Notes: generated from the sequence alone by a model not told the origin. A stretch of 64,000 nucleotides of DNA from Lelliottia nimipressuralis (GCF_004115925.1 NZ_SDDX01000002.1:62001-126000), one strand, 5' to 3'; shown: positions 8,653-19,440, counted from the stretch's first letter. Numbers and translations: made by a program.

Positions 8653-10758
8653 TTAATGTGCCCCTTTTGCCTGAACCACAATCTCATCCAGATTTTCTGG
8701 CATCGGCTCGTATGGCGTCTCTTTCGCGGTCGGCTTGTCTTCTTTCAGTGCCGCCAGCGCGGTCTTCAGAGAGTACAACGCCAGCACCACAACCACCACC
8801 ATAAAGAAGATTGTCAGCCCGGCATCCAGACGGTTATTAAACACCAGCTGTGACAGCTGCGACTCCGTATACTGCGCCGGGATCTTGCCGCTGTCGATCA
8901 TCGCCTGGAATTTATTGGCGATCGCGAGGAAACCGACTTTGTTGTCCGGGCTAAACGCTTTCTGCCAGCCTGCGGTGAGCGTGCAGATCAGCAGCCACGC
9001 CGTTGGCAGCAGCGCCACCCACGCGTAACGCTGACGCTTCATTTTGAACAGCACCACCGCGCAGAGCATCAGCGCCATGCCTGCCAGCATCTGGTTAGCG
9101 ATACCGAACAGCGGCCACAGGGTATTGATCCCGCCGAGCGGATCGACGACCCCCTGATGGAGGAAGTAACCCCACGCCAGCACGCACAGCGCCGTTGCCA
9201 GCAGGTTGGCGGGTAGCGAATCCGTGCGTTTGAGGTTCGGCGAAATCACCCCCAGCAGATCCTGCAGCATAAAGCGCGCCGCGCGCGTCCCCGCATCCAC
9301 CGCCGTCAGAATAAACAGCGCCTCGAACAGAATGGCGAAATGATACCAGAACGACACATCCATCAGCCCGCCGAGCGCGCCGTGCAGAATATAGGCCATC
9401 CCCACCGCCAGCGTCGGCGCACCACCCGCACGGGAGATAATCGACTGCTCCCCCACTTCGTTAGCGATATGGGTCAGGGTTTCCGGCGTAATCGCAAAGC
9501 CCCAGCCGCTCACCACCTGCGCCGCAGAGGCTACCACGTCAACGGTTCCGGCCGGCGCCAGCACCGCCATTGGGCTGTTCATCGCAAAGTACACGCCCGG
9601 ATCGATAATGCAGGCAGAGACCAGCGCCATAATCGCGACGAAGGACTCCATCAGCATACCGCCGTAGCCAATCAGGCAGGCCTGATTTTCATTGGCCAGC
9701 ATCTTCGGCGTGGTGCCTGATGCGATCAGGGCATGGAAGCCCGAGACGGCACCACAGGCGATGGTGATGAACAGGAACGGGAACAGGTTACCGGTCCAGA
9801 CCGGGCCGGTGCCGTCGATAAATTTGGTCAGCGCCGGCATCGTCAGGGTCGGGCGCATGATCAGAATCCCGATCGCCAGCCCCACGATAGTACCGATTTT
9901 GAGGAAGGTGGAGAGGTAATCGCGCGGAGCCAGCAGCAGCCAGACCGGCAGAACCGCCGCCACAAAACCGTAGCCCACCAGCATCCAGGTCAGCTGCACG
10001 CCAGTAAAATCAAAGTACGGCGCCCAGGTCGGGCTTTCCGCTACCCAGCCGCCGGAGATAATCGCGAAGACCAGGAAGAACAGACCAATCACCGACACTT
10101 CACCAATGCGCCCAGGGCGGATATAGCGAATGTAGATCCCCATGAAAATCGCCAGCGGGATGGTAAAGGCCACGGTGTACGTTCCCCACGGGCTGTGGGT
10201 CAGGGCTTTCACCACGATCATCGCCAGCACCGCCAGAATGATCACCATGATCATAAAGGTGGCGATCAGGGCGATCACTCCGGCCGTTGCGCCCATCTCC
10301 TCTTTCACCAGCTCACCGAGCGAGCGACCGTCGCGGCGGGTCGAGACGAACAGCACCATAAAATCCTGCACCGCACCGGCCAGCACCACGCCCGCGAGGA
10401 TCCAGATCATCCCAGGGAGATAGCCCATCTGCGCCGCCAGCACCGGCCCGACGAGCGGCCCCGCCCCGGCAATCGCCGCAAAATGGTGGCCGAACAGCAC
10501 TTTTTTATCCGTCGGGACGTAGTCCAGCCCGTCGTTATGACGAACCGCAGGTGTCATGCGCGTGCCATCTACCGCCAACACTTTGTCAGCAATAAAGCGC
10601 CCGTAAAAACGATACGCGATCAGATAAATGCAGACGGAAGCGACGACAATCCATAGCGCATTGATCTGTTCACCACGGTTGAGGGCGATATAGCCCAGAG
10701 CAAATGCGCCCACAACGGAGAGCACTGCCCAGATGAGGTATTTCCCTGAGTTGTTCAT
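8653..10758 (-). CDS. cstA: Carbon starvation protein CstA, pyruvate/peptide transporter
   Basis: At 701 residues it has the same length as E. coli CstA, with which it shares long identical stretches (for example [18 protein letters not shown] and [13 protein letters not shown]). It is an inner-membrane protein with many hydrophobic segments; the first lies at residues 7-25. CstA takes up pyruvate and peptides when carbon is scarce. In E. coli it is activated by CRP-cAMP and repressed by CsrA. A CRP-like site is seen upstream at 10799-10814. ybdD follows in the same operon. Confidence 0.96.
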   Translation of the reverse strand: MNNSGKYLIWAVLSVVGAFALGYIALNRGEQINALWIVVASVCIYLIAYRFYGRFIADKVLAVDGTRMTPAVRHNDGLDYVPTDKKVLFGHHFAAIAGAGPLVGPVLAAQMGYLPGMIWILAGVVLAGAVQDFMVLFVSTRRDGRSLGELVKEEMGATAGVIALIATFMIMVIILAVLAMIVVKALTHSPWGTYTVAFTIPLAIFMGIYIRYIRPGRIGEVSVIGLFFLVFAIISGGWVAESPTWAPYFDFTGVQLTWMLVGYGFVAAVLPVWLLLAPRDYLSTFLKIGTIVGLAIGILIMRPTLTMPALTKFIDGTGPVWTGNLFPFLFITIACGAVSGFHALIASGTTPKMLANENQACLIGYGGMLMESFVAIMALVSACIIDPGVYFAMNSPMAVLAPAGTVDVVASAAQVVSGWGFAITPETLTHIANEVGEQSIISRAGGAPTLAVGMAYILHGALGGLMDVSFWYHFAILFEALFILTAVDAGTRAARFMLQDLLGVISPNLKRTDSLPANLLATALCVLAWGYFLHQGVVDPLGGINTLWPLFGIANQMLAGMALMLCAVVLFKMKRQRYAWVALLPTAWLLICTLTAGWQKAFSPDNKVGFLAIANKFQAMIDSGKIPAQYTESQLSQLVFNNRLDAGLTIFFMVVVVVLALYSLKTALAALKEDKPTAKETPYEPMPENLDEIVVQAKGAH

Positions 10759-10798
10759 AGTTGTTGTCCGTTAGCGTGAAACAGTGAGATGTTACATT

Positions 10799-10814
10799 TT
10801 GTTTCTAGATCACT
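10799..10814. promoter_or_regulatory. Possible CRP site upstream of cstA
   Basis: TTGTT-TCTAGA-TCACT has the consensus CRP spacer and a good right half (TCACA in the ideal site), but a poor left half. cstA is a known CRP-activated gene in E. coli, which raises the prior. The site lies about 41-56 bases upstream of the cstA start and could also serve the divergent yjiH-like operon. Confidence 0.4.
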
Positions 10815-10972
10815 GCTTAAAATTTAACAACTCTGAAACGCAATAATGTGTGGTCAAACCAGATATTTACGCCACAGTGTTAAGCGGATCACTTTCGTGC
10901 CTTCCGCGTGCGTTTTCCTCTCTCCTCCCCCGTCACATTTTTGGTTTTTTCCTGGCAAAGCTCCCTGTCGAA

Positions 10973-10986
10973 ATGATTTGAATCAT
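10973..10986. promoter_or_regulatory. Short palindrome upstream of yjiH-like gene
   Basis: ATGATT-TG-AATCAT has perfect six-base arms, 64 bases before the start of the yjiH-like gene. It is operator-like but matches no regulator I recognise. Confidence 0.25.
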
Positions 10987-11049
10987 CTTATCTGAGCAAA
11001 TAATCAACAAAATACCCTTGTGTATTCGCACGTTAACAAGGAAAAGGAT

Positions 11050-11772
11050 ATGAAAAGTTCAATACCTCAGGACTATAAGGTAGGGCCCGGCGCCTATTTT
11101 GCGCTGGCTTTCGCCGCCGTTTTCTTCTCCGGCCTGTTAGGGGGAAAAGAGTGGTACGGCGTGTTTGATTTCACCACGCTCAACGGGGCTTTCGGCAAAG
11201 TGGTCAGCAAAGCCAGCCTCGAAGACGGTACCCTGACCACGGCGACCAGCGCCTTTCGCGGTACCGGCGGCAGCGGCGCGATGGACGGATTTCTGTTTGC
11301 ACTGGGGCTGATTCCGGCGGTGATGTTCGCACTCGGCATGATCAACGTGCTGGAACATTACGGTGCGCTACGGGCGGCACGTAAACTTCTGACGCCTCTG
11401 CTGCGCCCGCTGATTGGCATTCCGGGCACCACCGGACTGGCGCTGATCGGCAGCCTGCAAAGCACCGATGTCGGCGCGTCGCTCACCCGTAATCTCGCCG
11501 ATGAAGGGCAAATCAGCGAAAACGAGAAAGACGTCTTTGCGATGTTCCAGTTCTCGGCGGGGGCGATGATCACTAACTTCTTCTCCTCCGGCGCCATTTT
11601 ATTCACCCTGATCGCAATAGACGGCACCGCCGCCGTCCCGACCTCCATCGGCACTTGTGTTGCCGTAATGTTCATCATGAAAATCGTCGGCGCCAACATC
11701 CTGCGCCTGATCCTCTTACTCACCGGTAACAAAGCCGCCGTGGCCCAACAGGCAGAAGGAGAAGCCTCATGA
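11050..11772 (+). CDS. YjiH-like membrane protein, nucleoside-recognition (Gate) domain
   Basis: The 240-residue protein starts at ATG 11050 behind AAGGAAAAGG; an in-frame ATG at 11020 would add ten charged residues. It has several hydrophobic segments, about residues 17-35, 83-103 (FALGLIPAVMFALGMINVL) and 195-225, and the Gate-domain segment GIPGTTGLALIGSLQSTDVGAS. In E. coli the pair YjiH-YjiG precedes the isoaspartyl dipeptidase gene iadA and is presumed to transport its substrate. Here the pair precedes an M20 peptidase. The stop overlaps the next start by ATGA, so the two halves are probably translated together. Confidence 0.85.
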   Translation: MKSSIPQDYKVGPGAYFALAFAAVFFSGLLGGKEWYGVFDFTTLNGAFGKVVSKASLEDGTLTTATSAFRGTGGSGAMDGFLFALGLIPAVMFALGMINVLEHYGALRAARKLLTPLLRPLIGIPGTTGLALIGSLQSTDVGASLTRNLADEGQISENEKDVFAMFQFSAGAMITNFFSSGAILFTLIAIDGTAAVPTSIGTCVAVMFIMKIVGANILRLILLLTGNKAAVAQQAEGEAS

Positions 11773-12233
11773 GTGCACCGCAATCCAATCCCGTCATTAC
11801 CGATGTTTTTGTCGAGGGTGCGCGTAAAGGCTGGAGCATCGCCACCAGCAGTACCCTGCCGAACGTGGTGATGGCTTTTATCATCATCAAAGCGCTGGAG
11901 ATCACCGGCGCACTCAAAGGGCTGGGGATGATTTTCGCCCCGCTGATGGGGCTGTTCGGCCTGCCGGGTGAAGCGGCCGCAGTGCTGATTGGCGGCTGGA
12001 TGTCGATGGGCGGCGGTATTGGTGTCGCTATCGGCTTGTTTGATAAAGGCATTCTGAGCGGCGAACATCTGGCGATCCTCGCCCCGGCCATCTATCTGAT
12101 GGGTTCTCAGGTCCAGTATCTGGGCCGCATTCTTGGCGTGATCGGAACCCGCGCCAAACGCATTCCTCTGATGATTGCCATTTCGGTCATCAACGCCTTC
12201 TTAGCCATGCTGCTGATGCGCATTATTCTCTGA
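11769..12233 (+). CDS. YjiG-like membrane protein, nucleoside-recognition (Gate) domain
   Basis: The 154-residue protein is the small partner of the preceding YjiH-like protein. It resembles E. coli YjiG (153 residues) and contains the glycine-rich stretch IGGWMSMGGGIGVAIGLFD and hydrophobic segments at about 50-75, 95-110 and 130-150. Together the two halves look like a split transporter of the Gate family. The direct partner gene, 13 bases downstream, encodes a peptidase, so an amino-acyl or peptide substrate is likely; this is inference from context. Confidence 0.85.
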   Translation: MSAPQSNPVITDVFVEGARKGWSIATSSTLPNVVMAFIIIKALEITGALKGLGMIFAPLMGLFGLPGEAAAVLIGGWMSMGGGIGVAIGLFDKGILSGEHLAILAPAIYLMGSQVQYLGRILGVIGTRAKRIPLMIAISVINAFLAMLLMRIIL

Positions 12234-12246
12234 ACAGGACGGAACC

Positions 12247-13359
12247 ATGAATCTTGACCATTACATCAACGAACTGAAAACCCTGGTGAACGTAGACTGC
12301 GGGACCCAGACTCTGGCAGGTGTTGCCACCGTTGCCGGCATTATGGAATCACTGTGGCAGCAGGAGGGCTGGCACACCGAGCGCGTAAATCTTGGCGAGC
12401 AGGTCGGTCCCGGCGTGCTGGTCTGCAATAAACCCGACGCAGAAAAGCTGGATGTCCTGCTGGTGGGCCATCTGGATACGGTCTTTGCGCCGGGCACCGT
12501 CGCGGAGCGCCCGATGAGCGAGGATGATACCCGTCTGTACGGGCCGGGCGTCTCGGACATGAAAAGCGGGTTACTCAATATTCTGTGGGCGATGCGCGAA
12601 CTGGATGCTGCTGACAAAGCGCGTCTTTCTATTGCCGTGGCGATGAATCCGGACGAAGAGACCGGCTCAGTTTACTCTCACGAATGGATCGGCGGACTGG
12701 CGAAACGCGCCCGCTGCGTGCTGGTGTGCGAAGCCGCCCGCGCCGACGGCTCACTGGTGAAAGCCCGTAAAGGGATGGCCGGATATCATCTGACGTTTAG
12801 CGGCGTGGCGGCGCACGCGGGGAACGATCCGGAGAAAGGCCGTTCGGCGATCACCGCCCTCGCTAACAGCGTTATCGCCATCAATGCCCTGGCAGACTGG
12901 GATCGCGGCACCACCCTCAACGTCGGGGTGATCAACGGCGGAAGCGCGGCAAACGTGGTGGCGGACAGCGCCGTCGCGGAGCTTGATGTGCGTTTCTGGG
13001 AAAATGACGAAGACACCCGTGTGCATCGCGCGCTCACCGCCCTATGCGAAAACGGTTTTCTGAAGGGAGTGACGACCACGCTTACCCGCGTTAATCACAA
13101 GCCTGCAATGGCGGCCAGCGAAGCGACTCAGGCGCTGATGCAGCAGGTGGAAAAGGCTGGCAAAGAGGAAGGAATCGACATCACCTGGCAGGCCGTGGGC
13201 GGAGGCAGCGATGCCAACCATACGGCAGCGCTCGGCATTCCGACTCTCGACGGCTTCGGGCCGATCGGTGCCGGTTTCCATAGCCCAGCCGAGTGGCTGG
13301 ATAAAGCCTCGATTGAGCCACGCATTCGCCTGTTAAAGCGGGTGGTTTCAATGCTGTAA
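12247..13359 (+). CDS. M20 family metallopeptidase (glutamate carboxypeptidase-like)
   Basis: The 370-residue protein has the full di-zinc set of M20A enzymes: H75 and D77 in VGHLDTV, D104 in GPGVSDMKSG, the EE pair at 137-138 (NPDEETGS), E162 (VCEAARADG) and a late histidine in GAGFHSPAEW. The dimerisation domain begins near GMAGYHLTFSGVAAHAG. It resembles carboxypeptidase G2, which releases C-terminal glutamate. No signal peptide is present, so it acts in the cytosol on peptides presumably brought in by the YjiH-YjiG-like pair. The gene has a GGACGGAACC leader and ends the operon just before a REP palindrome. The exact substrate is unknown. Confidence 0.88.
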   Translation: MNLDHYINELKTLVNVDCGTQTLAGVATVAGIMESLWQQEGWHTERVNLGEQVGPGVLVCNKPDAEKLDVLLVGHLDTVFAPGTVAERPMSEDDTRLYGPGVSDMKSGLLNILWAMRELDAADKARLSIAVAMNPDEETGSVYSHEWIGGLAKRARCVLVCEAARADGSLVKARKGMAGYHLTFSGVAAHAGNDPEKGRSAITALANSVIAINALADWDRGTTLNVGVINGGSAANVVADSAVAELDVRFWENDEDTRVHRALTALCENGFLKGVTTTLTRVNHKPAMAASEATQALMQQVEKAGKEEGIDITWQAVGGGSDANHTAALGIPTLDGFGPIGAGFHSPAEWLDKASIEPRIRLLKRVVSML

Positions 13360-13367
13360 GACGAAGA

Positions 13368-13397
13368 TTGCCCGGTGGCTGTACGCTTACCGGGCAA
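13368..13397. repeat. REP-type palindrome
   Basis: TTGCCCGGTGGC...CTTACCGGGCAA lies between the convergent M20 peptidase and entH genes and may also slow transcription from both sides. Confidence 0.75.
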
Positions 13398-13412
13398 TCC
13401 CACGCAACCAAA

Positions 13413-13826
13413 TTACCCGAGCACCATCGTACTTAACCGGCAGGTACAGCAGCGCCGCCCCTGCTCGTCAAAGATCGCGATCTCCCAGCTTTGGTTCTGA
13501 CGCCCCAGGTGCAGCGGCTGACACACACCGCGCACTTTGCCCTGTGACACGGCGCGATGATGGGTGGCGTTCAGCTCCGTACCCACCACGTTTTGCCCGT
13601 CGCGGGTCATCAGAAAACCGGCCATTGAACCGAGCGTCTCCGCCAGCGCCGCCGAAGCCCCGCCGTGCAGCAGACCAAACGGCTGATGCGTTCGCGCATC
13701 GACCGGCATTTCCGCTTCCAGCGTGTCGTCACCGATACGCGTGTAAACCATCCCGAGGTGCGCCACCATGGTGTTGTGACTGGTGGCGTTCAGCTCTTCG
13801 AGGGACAAATGACGTTTCCAGATCAT
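13413..13826 (-). CDS. entH: Enterobactin proofreading thioesterase
   Basis: The 137-residue hotdog-fold thioesterase matches E. coli EntH (YbdB), which has the same length. EntH frees the aryl carrier domain of EntB and EntF from wrongly loaded acyl groups, in the cytosol. Visible are [21 protein letters not shown], with the conserved glutamate of 4-hydroxybenzoyl-CoA-thioesterase-type enzymes, and LNATHHR. It is the last gene of the entCEBAH operon; its ATG directly abuts the TAG of entA with no gap. Confidence 0.95.
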   Translation of the reverse strand: MIWKRHLSLEELNATSHNTMVAHLGMVYTRIGDDTLEAEMPVDARTHQPFGLLHGGASAALAETLGSMAGFLMTRDGQNVVGTELNATHHRAVSQGKVRGVCQPLHLGRQNQSWEIAIFDEQGRRCCTCRLSTMVLG

Positions 13827-14582
13827 CTACGCCCCCAGGGTTGAACCGCCGTCCACCACGATATCCTGCAGCGTGATGTGGCTGGCCAGATCCGAAGCGA
13901 GGAACAGAATGGTGTTGGCAATTTCATGGGGACGCGCGATTTTACCCAGCGGAATGCCAAGCTTAAATTGCTCGCCAAACCCACGAATGCGCTGCTGCTC
14001 GGCGTCGTCGCTCACCCACAACGTGCGCTGCATGTCCGTATCCGTCGAGCCAGGCGAGACAATATTGCAGCGTACGCCGCTGCCCGCCAGCTCCAGCCCG
14101 ACCGTCAGGGCCAGGCTTTTCAGCGCTGCTTTCGACGCGCCATACGCGCTCATGCCGATGCGCGGCGTATGCGCAGCGTCAGAGGCGACCGTCACAATCG
14201 TCCCGCCCTGCTGACGGCGGAACTGGCCCATCGTCTGCTGGAACAGATTGAACGCCCCACCGACGTTAACCGCAAAAGTCTGCTGCCAGTCGTCCTGCGA
14301 GAGCTGATCCGTCGCGCCCATGCGCAAAATCCCTGCCGCGTTAACCAGCACGTCGAGGCGATCGATGGTCGCCAGCACGCGCCCGCAAACCTCGTTCACC
14401 TCGGTGGCATCCGCTACGTTCAGCACTTCGGTGGCAAACGGGTAATCCTGCTCGGGAAAAGCGAGATCAAAGCCCGTCACCCGCGCGCCCGCCTCCACAA
14501 AGGCCTGCGCGGTGGCGTACCCGATGCCTTTTCCGGCCCCCGTCACCCAGACGGTTTTGCCGGTAAAATCGAATCCTGCCAT
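13827..14582 (-). CDS. entA: 2,3-dihydro-2,3-dihydroxybenzoate dehydrogenase
   Basis: The 251-residue SDR enzyme oxidises 2,3-diDHB to 2,3-dihydroxybenzoate with NAD+. It shows VTGAGKGIG, the NAG of VNAAGILRMG, a catalytic serine in VASDAAHTPR, YGASK and the tail DIVVDGGST. The start at 14582 overlaps the entB stop by one base (TGATG) and gives the usual length; a start ten codons upstream would lie inside entB. In the entCEBAH operon it supplies the aryl unit for enterobactin. Confidence 0.96.
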   Translation of the reverse strand: MAGFDFTGKTVWVTGAGKGIGYATAQAFVEAGARVTGFDLAFPEQDYPFATEVLNVADATEVNEVCGRVLATIDRLDVLVNAAGILRMGATDQLSQDDWQQTFAVNVGGAFNLFQQTMGQFRRQQGGTIVTVASDAAHTPRIGMSAYGASKAALKSLALTVGLELAGSGVRCNIVSPGSTDTDMQRTLWVSDDAEQQRIRGFGEQFKLGIPLGKIARPHEIANTILFLASDLASHITLQDIVVDGGSTLGA

Positions 14583-15436
14583 CACTTCACCTCGCGGGAA
14601 AGCAGCGCCCACCAGGCATCAATGGTCGGGTTTTTTGCCAGCATCACGAAGTCGATATCGCCATGCACTTTGCGCCAGCGAGCCGCGAGAGCCATCATGC
14701 GCACGGAGTCCAGACCGTAATCGATCAGGTTTTCGTCATCCATCGGCTCGTCGGACTCATCCAGCAGCGGCAGCACGACGGCGCGCAGAGCCTCTTTGCT
14801 TGCCGGCACTGACGGCAGCAGTTCGTCAGTCATCACAACGCGACCGGTTCGGCCCGCCACGTATTTGAGGGACATCAGGTGCTCTTCGCGGCTGAAATCG
14901 GCCAGTGCGTCAGCGATAAAGAACGGTTTGATATCACGCATGAAAGCATCGGTCGCGGTCGTCATACAGCCGATGTGCGCGTACACACCGGTGATCAGCA
15001 GCTGATTGCGGCCCGTCTCTTTCAGCATCTGTTCCAGCGGCGAGCGGTGGAACGCGCTGTAGCGCCATTTCACCAGCACCGTATCTGCTTCGTCCGGGGT
15101 AAGCGCCGCGACAATGCGCTGCTGCTCCGGTGAACGGGTCAGGCCCGGTCCCCACATGTCGTTCAGCAGGGCGCGATCTTCATCGCTCTGCTCTTTCGGC
15201 TGCGCGGTGTAGTAGACCGGAATGTTGTGCTTTTTGCAGTAATCGCGCAGTTGGGCGATGTTCGCCACCACTTGCTCCATCATCGGGCAGTTATCGCCCC
15301 AGAAGTTGAGGAAATATTCCTGCATATCGTGGATCAGCAGCGCCGCGCGCTCCGGCTCAAACGCCCAGCTCACTTTGTTGTCTGGCAGATCGGCCGCCGT
15401 TGGCAGCGCATAACCGGTTAATTTTGGAATTGCCAT
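14582..15436 (-). CDS. entB: Isochorismatase / aryl carrier protein EntB
   Basis: The 284-residue bifunctional enzyme has an N-terminal isochorismatase domain ([48 protein letters not shown]) and a C-terminal aryl carrier domain whose phosphopantetheine serine lies in [10 protein letters not shown], near residue 244. It converts isochorismate to 2,3-diDHB and then carries the activated 2,3-dihydroxybenzoate to EntF. EntD of this window would attach the phosphopantetheine arm. It lies 10 bases after entE. Confidence 0.97.
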   Translation of the reverse strand: MAIPKLTGYALPTAADLPDNKVSWAFEPERAALLIHDMQEYFLNFWGDNCPMMEQVVANIAQLRDYCKKHNIPVYYTAQPKEQSDEDRALLNDMWGPGLTRSPEQQRIVAALTPDEADTVLVKWRYSAFHRSPLEQMLKETGRNQLLITGVYAHIGCMTTATDAFMRDIKPFFIADALADFSREEHLMSLKYVAGRTGRVVMTDELLPSVPASKEALRAVVLPLLDESDEPMDDENLIDYGLDSVRMMALAARWRKVHGDIDFVMLAKNPTIDAWWALLSREVK

Positions 15437-15446
15437 TTTTAACTCC

Positions 15447-17057
15447 TCAGCCCTGGGCGCGTTCGGCCAGCCACAGGCGCAATTGTTTCTTGTCCACTTT
15501 TCCTACCGGCGTCAGCGGCAGCGCATCCACGCTCTCGACACGATCCGGCAGCTTGAAATCCGCCACGCCCTGCTCACGCAGGAAACGCCGTACCTCCACC
15601 GCTCGCAGCGGGGTTTTCACCACCAGATACGCACAGCTTTTCTCGCCGAGCAGGCTGTCTTCCATGCTGACAAGCGCCGCATGAATGACCGCGTCGTGGC
15701 GCAGAAGCAGGTTTTCGATCTCTTCGGCGGCAATCTTCTCGCCCCCACGGTTGATCTGATCTTTTTCGCGCCCCTGAACGGTGATGTAACCCTGTTCATC
15801 GATGGCGATCAGATCGCCGGAGCAGTAAAAACCGTCGGCGTCAAAGGCGCTGGCGTTGTGCTCCGGGCTGTTGAAATAGCCACGGAACGTGTACGGCCCG
15901 CGCGTCATCAGACGTCCCACTTCGCCGCGAGGCAGAGGATTGCCCTGTTCATCGGCCACCCACACTTCATCGTCCGGACACATCGGACGGCCCTGGGTGT
16001 TCATGATTTTTTCCGGGGAATCGTCGAGCGCCGTGTAGTTCACCAGCCCTTCCGCCATGCCAAACACCTGCTGCAGCTGGCAGCCAATCTCCGCCGGAAT
16101 ACGTGCGGCAAGGGTCGCAGACAAACGCGCCCCGCCCACCTGCAGCAGCGCCAGCGAGGCGAGCTGTGCATTGCCCGCTCCTTCGGCAATCGCCTGCAAC
16201 CACAGGCTGACCGCTGGAGGCACCAGCGAGGTGACGTTAATCTGATGTTTTTCGATCAGCGGGAAGCAGAGCGTGGCGCTCGGATCGGTGGCCAGCACCA
16301 CGCAGCCGCCCGCGAGGAACACGCCCAGCGAGCCAGGGGAACTCATGGCGTAGTTATGCGCGGCAGGCAGCGCGTTCAGGTAGCGCGTCTGGCTGTTGAT
16401 GGCGCAAATCTCGTTGCTGCGACGAATGCTGTAGTAGTAATCGTTGTGCGTGCGCGGGATGAGCTTCGGCGTGCCGGTACTGCCGCCGGAGAGCTGGAAA
16501 AAGGCCACTTCGTCGGCCGGAGTTGTGCTGGCGATAAAGTTATCCGCCGGGCGCGCAATTGCAGCTTCCAGCGCATGTTCGCCCGTATCGCCGCGCAGCA
16601 ACACCACACGCACGGAGCGGTGCTGGTCGACAAAGGTATTCAGGAATTCATCGCCCGCGAACAGCGCGTGCTGGCGATCGGCAATCAGCAGCGCCGGTTC
16701 AATCTGCGCGGCGTAGGCGTTCAGTTCGCTGCGCTGATGGCTGAACAGGGCATTTACGGGTACAACGCCCACCTGCAGCAGCGCGAAGAAGGTGACGTAA
16801 AACTCGGCGACATTGCCGAGCTGCACCAGCGCCGTTTCACCGCGTTTCACGCCCTGCGCCTGCAACGCGGAGGCGAGATTGTTGACGGCCTGATGGAACT
16901 GGCGGTAAGTGTACTGACGCTCGCCGTCGATAATCGCCGTCGCCTCGCTCCCGGCGTGGCGGGTCAAAATATCGGTCAGAGGCAGATCCTGCCAGTAGCC
17001 TTTTTCGCGGTAGCGCCGGGCAAAGTCTTCGGGCCAGCGGGTAAAGGGAATGCTCAT
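15447..17057 (-). CDS. entE: 2,3-dihydroxybenzoate-AMP ligase EntE
   Basis: The 536-residue ANL-superfamily adenylating enzyme activates 2,3-dihydroxybenzoate with ATP and loads it on the EntB carrier domain. Visible motifs are the P-loop-like [19 protein letters not shown], the aryl-acid binding region [37 protein letters not shown] and the C-terminal lysine in [14 protein letters not shown]. Size and sequence match E. coli EntE. It starts nine bases after entC. Confidence 0.97.
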   Translation of the reverse strand: MSIPFTRWPEDFARRYREKGYWQDLPLTDILTRHAGSEATAIIDGERQYTYRQFHQAVNNLASALQAQGVKRGETALVQLGNVAEFYVTFFALLQVGVVPVNALFSHQRSELNAYAAQIEPALLIADRQHALFAGDEFLNTFVDQHRSVRVVLLRGDTGEHALEAAIARPADNFIASTTPADEVAFFQLSGGSTGTPKLIPRTHNDYYYSIRRSNEICAINSQTRYLNALPAAHNYAMSSPGSLGVFLAGGCVVLATDPSATLCFPLIEKHQINVTSLVPPAVSLWLQAIAEGAGNAQLASLALLQVGGARLSATLAARIPAEIGCQLQQVFGMAEGLVNYTALDDSPEKIMNTQGRPMCPDDEVWVADEQGNPLPRGEVGRLMTRGPYTFRGYFNSPEHNASAFDADGFYCSGDLIAIDEQGYITVQGREKDQINRGGEKIAAEEIENLLLRHDAVIHAALVSMEDSLLGEKSCAYLVVKTPLRAVEVRRFLREQGVADFKLPDRVESVDALPLTPVGKVDKKQLRLWLAERAQG

Positions 17058-17066
17058 GATGGTTCC

Positions 17067-18242
17067 TCAGTGCAGACCAAAAACGTTCAGCATGGTGGAG
17101 AGTTTCACCCCGGTTTCGCGCCACTCACCGACCGGTGAAGAGGCCGGGACAATGCCCGCGCCCGCGAACAGGCGAACAGAATTCTGATGAATGCGCGCGC
17201 AGCGGATCGTCACCACCCACTCGCCGTTACCTTCGCTGTCGCACCAGCCGACGATGCCGCCAAACAGTTCGCGATCGAACGGCTCCAGCTCCGCAATCAG
17301 CTGTTTCGCCGCCTGATGCGGGAAACCGCTCAGGGCGGGTGTCGGGTGCAGCAGGCACGCCAGCGTCAGGGCGTTTTCGTTGTCGTGCGCTTCGCCCTCC
17401 ACCGGCGTCGCCAGATGCCAGAGCGTCGGCGTCGTCACCAGCTGCGGGGAAGAGGGCATGGTCAGGTGATGGCTGCGTTTTTCGAGCACAGTTTTCATCG
17501 CCTGCGTGACCAGGTCATGCTCGTGGCGATCTTTTTCCGAGGCCAGCAGCTTGTTACCGGCTTCGCGATCCAGCATGTCGTCCGGCTGACGACGCGCGGA
17601 ACCGGCCAGCGGCAGCGAGCTAAAATGCGCCCCCTCTTTGCGCAGCAGCAGCTCCGGGCTTGCACCCAGCAGCACACCGCCGTCTTCGAGCGGCACGTGG
17701 AAGTTAAAACTCGCCGGGTTTTGTGCGATCAGGCGCTCGAGCAGCGCCCCGCTGTCAATCTTCTGGTCAGCGGCGATATCAATCAGGCGCGACAGCACCA
17801 CTTTATTGACCTGCGGCGTAGCGGTGAGCGCAGCGGCACGGGCCACCATCTCTTCGAAAACGGGCTGAGGGGGGATTTCGGTGCGTCGGGTGACGGACAG
17901 CTCCTGCGCCCCTGGGAGATAGCGCGCGGATTTTTGTCGCGCCGGGCGGGAAAAGGTCTGCCAGTTTTGCGGAATAAACAGTGACGACGGTTTGCGGGTA
18001 TCGAACGGAATAGCGCCGACCATAATCGGATGGCTTATTCCGCTGTCTTTGGCATGCTGAAACGCCTGCGCCAGCTTTTGCTGGAAGGCACCTGCCGGAT
18101 CGTCGCCGCCAACGGCGGATTCAGAAAAACGGGCAAAACAGCCTGACGTGGTAAAACTGCGATAAGGCGACATAAAGAAAAAGCTGTCTGATTGCAGCGT
18201 GGTCGCGGTGTGCTGAACTTCCTCAGCCAATGACGTATCCAT
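17067..18242 (-). CDS. entC: Isochorismate synthase EntC
   Basis: The 391-residue chorismate-binding enzyme converts chorismate to isochorismate, the first step of enterobactin synthesis. It matches E. coli EntC in length and sequence, with [13 protein letters not shown], the PLAGSARR region, [20 protein letters not shown] and [13 protein letters not shown]. The start at 18242 has a strong AAGGAGGATGAT leader; the frame extends 15 codons upstream but into the Fur-box region. It leads the leftward entCEBAH operon. Confidence 0.97.
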   Translation of the reverse strand: MDTSLAEEVQHTATTLQSDSFFFMSPYRSFTTSGCFARFSESAVGGDDPAGAFQQKLAQAFQHAKDSGISHPIMVGAIPFDTRKPSSLFIPQNWQTFSRPARQKSARYLPGAQELSVTRRTEIPPQPVFEEMVARAAALTATPQVNKVVLSRLIDIAADQKIDSGALLERLIAQNPASFNFHVPLEDGGVLLGASPELLLRKEGAHFSSLPLAGSARRQPDDMLDREAGNKLLASEKDRHEHDLVTQAMKTVLEKRSHHLTMPSSPQLVTTPTLWHLATPVEGEAHDNENALTLACLLHPTPALSGFPHQAAKQLIAELEPFDRELFGGIVGWCDSEGNGEWVVTIRCARIHQNSVRLFAGAGIVPASSPVGEWRETGVKLSTMLNVFGLH

Positions 18243-18275
18243 ATCATCCTCCTTAAAAATGATAAACGCAGTACG

Positions 18276-18294
18276 AATAATTATCATTTATATT
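18276..18294. promoter_or_regulatory. Fur-box-like site between entC and fepB
   Basis: AATAATTATCATTTATATT matches the 19-base Fur consensus at 12 positions by hand count and lies in the entC/fepB divergent gap, where Fur sites are known in E. coli. It would repress both units when iron is plentiful. The fepB leader that follows (18295-18431) holds no other clear signal. Confidence 0.6.
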
Positions 18295-18431
18295 TTCGAT
18301 GGCTAACCTAATAGCAGAGCGCGACGGTGTCAACCGCCGACAGCGCATCTTGTGCGACTATCGCTTGCATCCCTTCGGCGCATTCATGAAAATGAGAAGC
18401 ATTAACCTCAACAAAAACAGGATGCCGCTTT

Positions 18432-19391
18432 GTGAAACTCCCTGCCGTTTGTCGTCAAACCCTGCTTTTCGCAGGACTTTTTGTTTTAGGACTAACCTCA
18501 GCCACCGCCGCCGACTGGCCGCGTCAGGTGAGCGACAGCCACGGTACGCACACCCTCGAAAGCAAACCGACCCGCATTGTTTCCACCAGCGTGACCCTCA
18601 CCGGCTCGCTGCTGGCGATTGACGCGCCGGTCATTGCCAGCGGTGCCACCACCCCTAACAACCGCGTGGCGGATGCGCAGGGCTTTATGCGCCAGTGGGG
18701 CGATATCGCCAAAGCACGAAAACTCTCTCGCCTCTATATTGGCGAACCGAGCGCAGAAGCCGTGGCCGCGCAAATGCCGGATCTGATCCTGATCAGCGCC
18801 ACCGGCGGCGATTCAGCCCTCGCGCTCTACGATCAGCTTTCGGCCATCGCGCCGACACTGGTGATTAACTACGACGATAAAAGCTGGCAGGAACTGCTGA
18901 CGCAGCTCGGCACGATCACCGGGCAGGAAAAGCAGGCTGCCGCCCGCATCGCGGAATTCGACACGCAGCTGGCGCAGGTGAAACAGAAAATGAAGCTGCC
19001 GCCACAGCCGGTAAACGCCATCGTCTACACCGCCGCTGCGCACAGCGCGAACCTGTGGACCACCGAATCGGCGCAGGGCAAATTCCTGCAACAGCTCGGC
19101 TTCCAGCTGGCTGAACTGCCTGCCGGGCTACACACGTCCAAAAGCCAGGGCCAACGCCACGATATTATCCAGCTGGGCGGTGAAAACCTGGCGACGGGTC
19201 TGAACGGAGAAGGATTGTTCCTGTTTGCGGGCGACCAGAAAGATGTGGATGCGATTTACGCCAACCCGCTGCTGGCCCATCTGCCGGCGGTGCAAAACAA
19301 ACGCGTCTGGGCGCTCGGCACGGAGACCTTCCGCCTGGATTACTACAGTGCGATGCTGGTGTTGCAGCGTTTAGAGGCGTTATTCAAATAG
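18432..19391 (+). CDS. fepB: Ferric enterobactin periplasmic binding protein FepB
   Basis: The 319-residue protein has a signal peptide (hydrophobic stretch [16 protein letters not shown], cleavage before ADW) and a type III periplasmic binding fold: [39 protein letters not shown] and the C-terminal [14 protein letters not shown]. It takes ferric enterobactin from FepA and hands it to FepDG in the inner membrane. The start is GTG at 18432, preceded by AGGAT. It lies opposite entC and ends before a REP palindrome that separates it from entS. Confidence 0.96.
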   Translation: MKLPAVCRQTLLFAGLFVLGLTSATAADWPRQVSDSHGTHTLESKPTRIVSTSVTLTGSLLAIDAPVIASGATTPNNRVADAQGFMRQWGDIAKARKLSRLYIGEPSAEAVAAQMPDLILISATGGDSALALYDQLSAIAPTLVINYDDKSWQELLTQLGTITGQEKQAAARIAEFDTQLAQVKQKMKLPPQPVNAIVYTAAAHSANLWTTESAQGKFLQQLGFQLAELPAGLHTSKSQGQRHDIIQLGGENLATGLNGEGLFLFAGDQKDVDAIYANPLLAHLPAVQNKRVWALGTETFRLDYYSAMLVLQRLEALFK

Positions 19392-19403
19392 CAAAGACGG
19401 TTG

Positions 19404-19435
19404 TGCCCGGTGGCGGTTGCGCCTGACCGGGCACT
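19404..19435. repeat. REP-type palindrome between fepB and entS
   Basis: GTGCCCGGTGGCGG...CTGACCGGGCAC occupies most of the gap between two convergent genes. Confidence 0.75.
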
Positions 19436-19440
19436 GCATT

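Noticed and set aside
9733-10656. A 307-codon open frame opposite cstA
   Set aside because: It is a His/Arg/Gln-rich antisense shadow of cstA.
15483-17138. A 551-codon open frame on the + strand opposite entE
   Set aside because: It lies wholly antisense to a complete, recognised entE, its product is rich in Arg, Gln and His as expected of GC-rich shadow frames, and it shows no domain.
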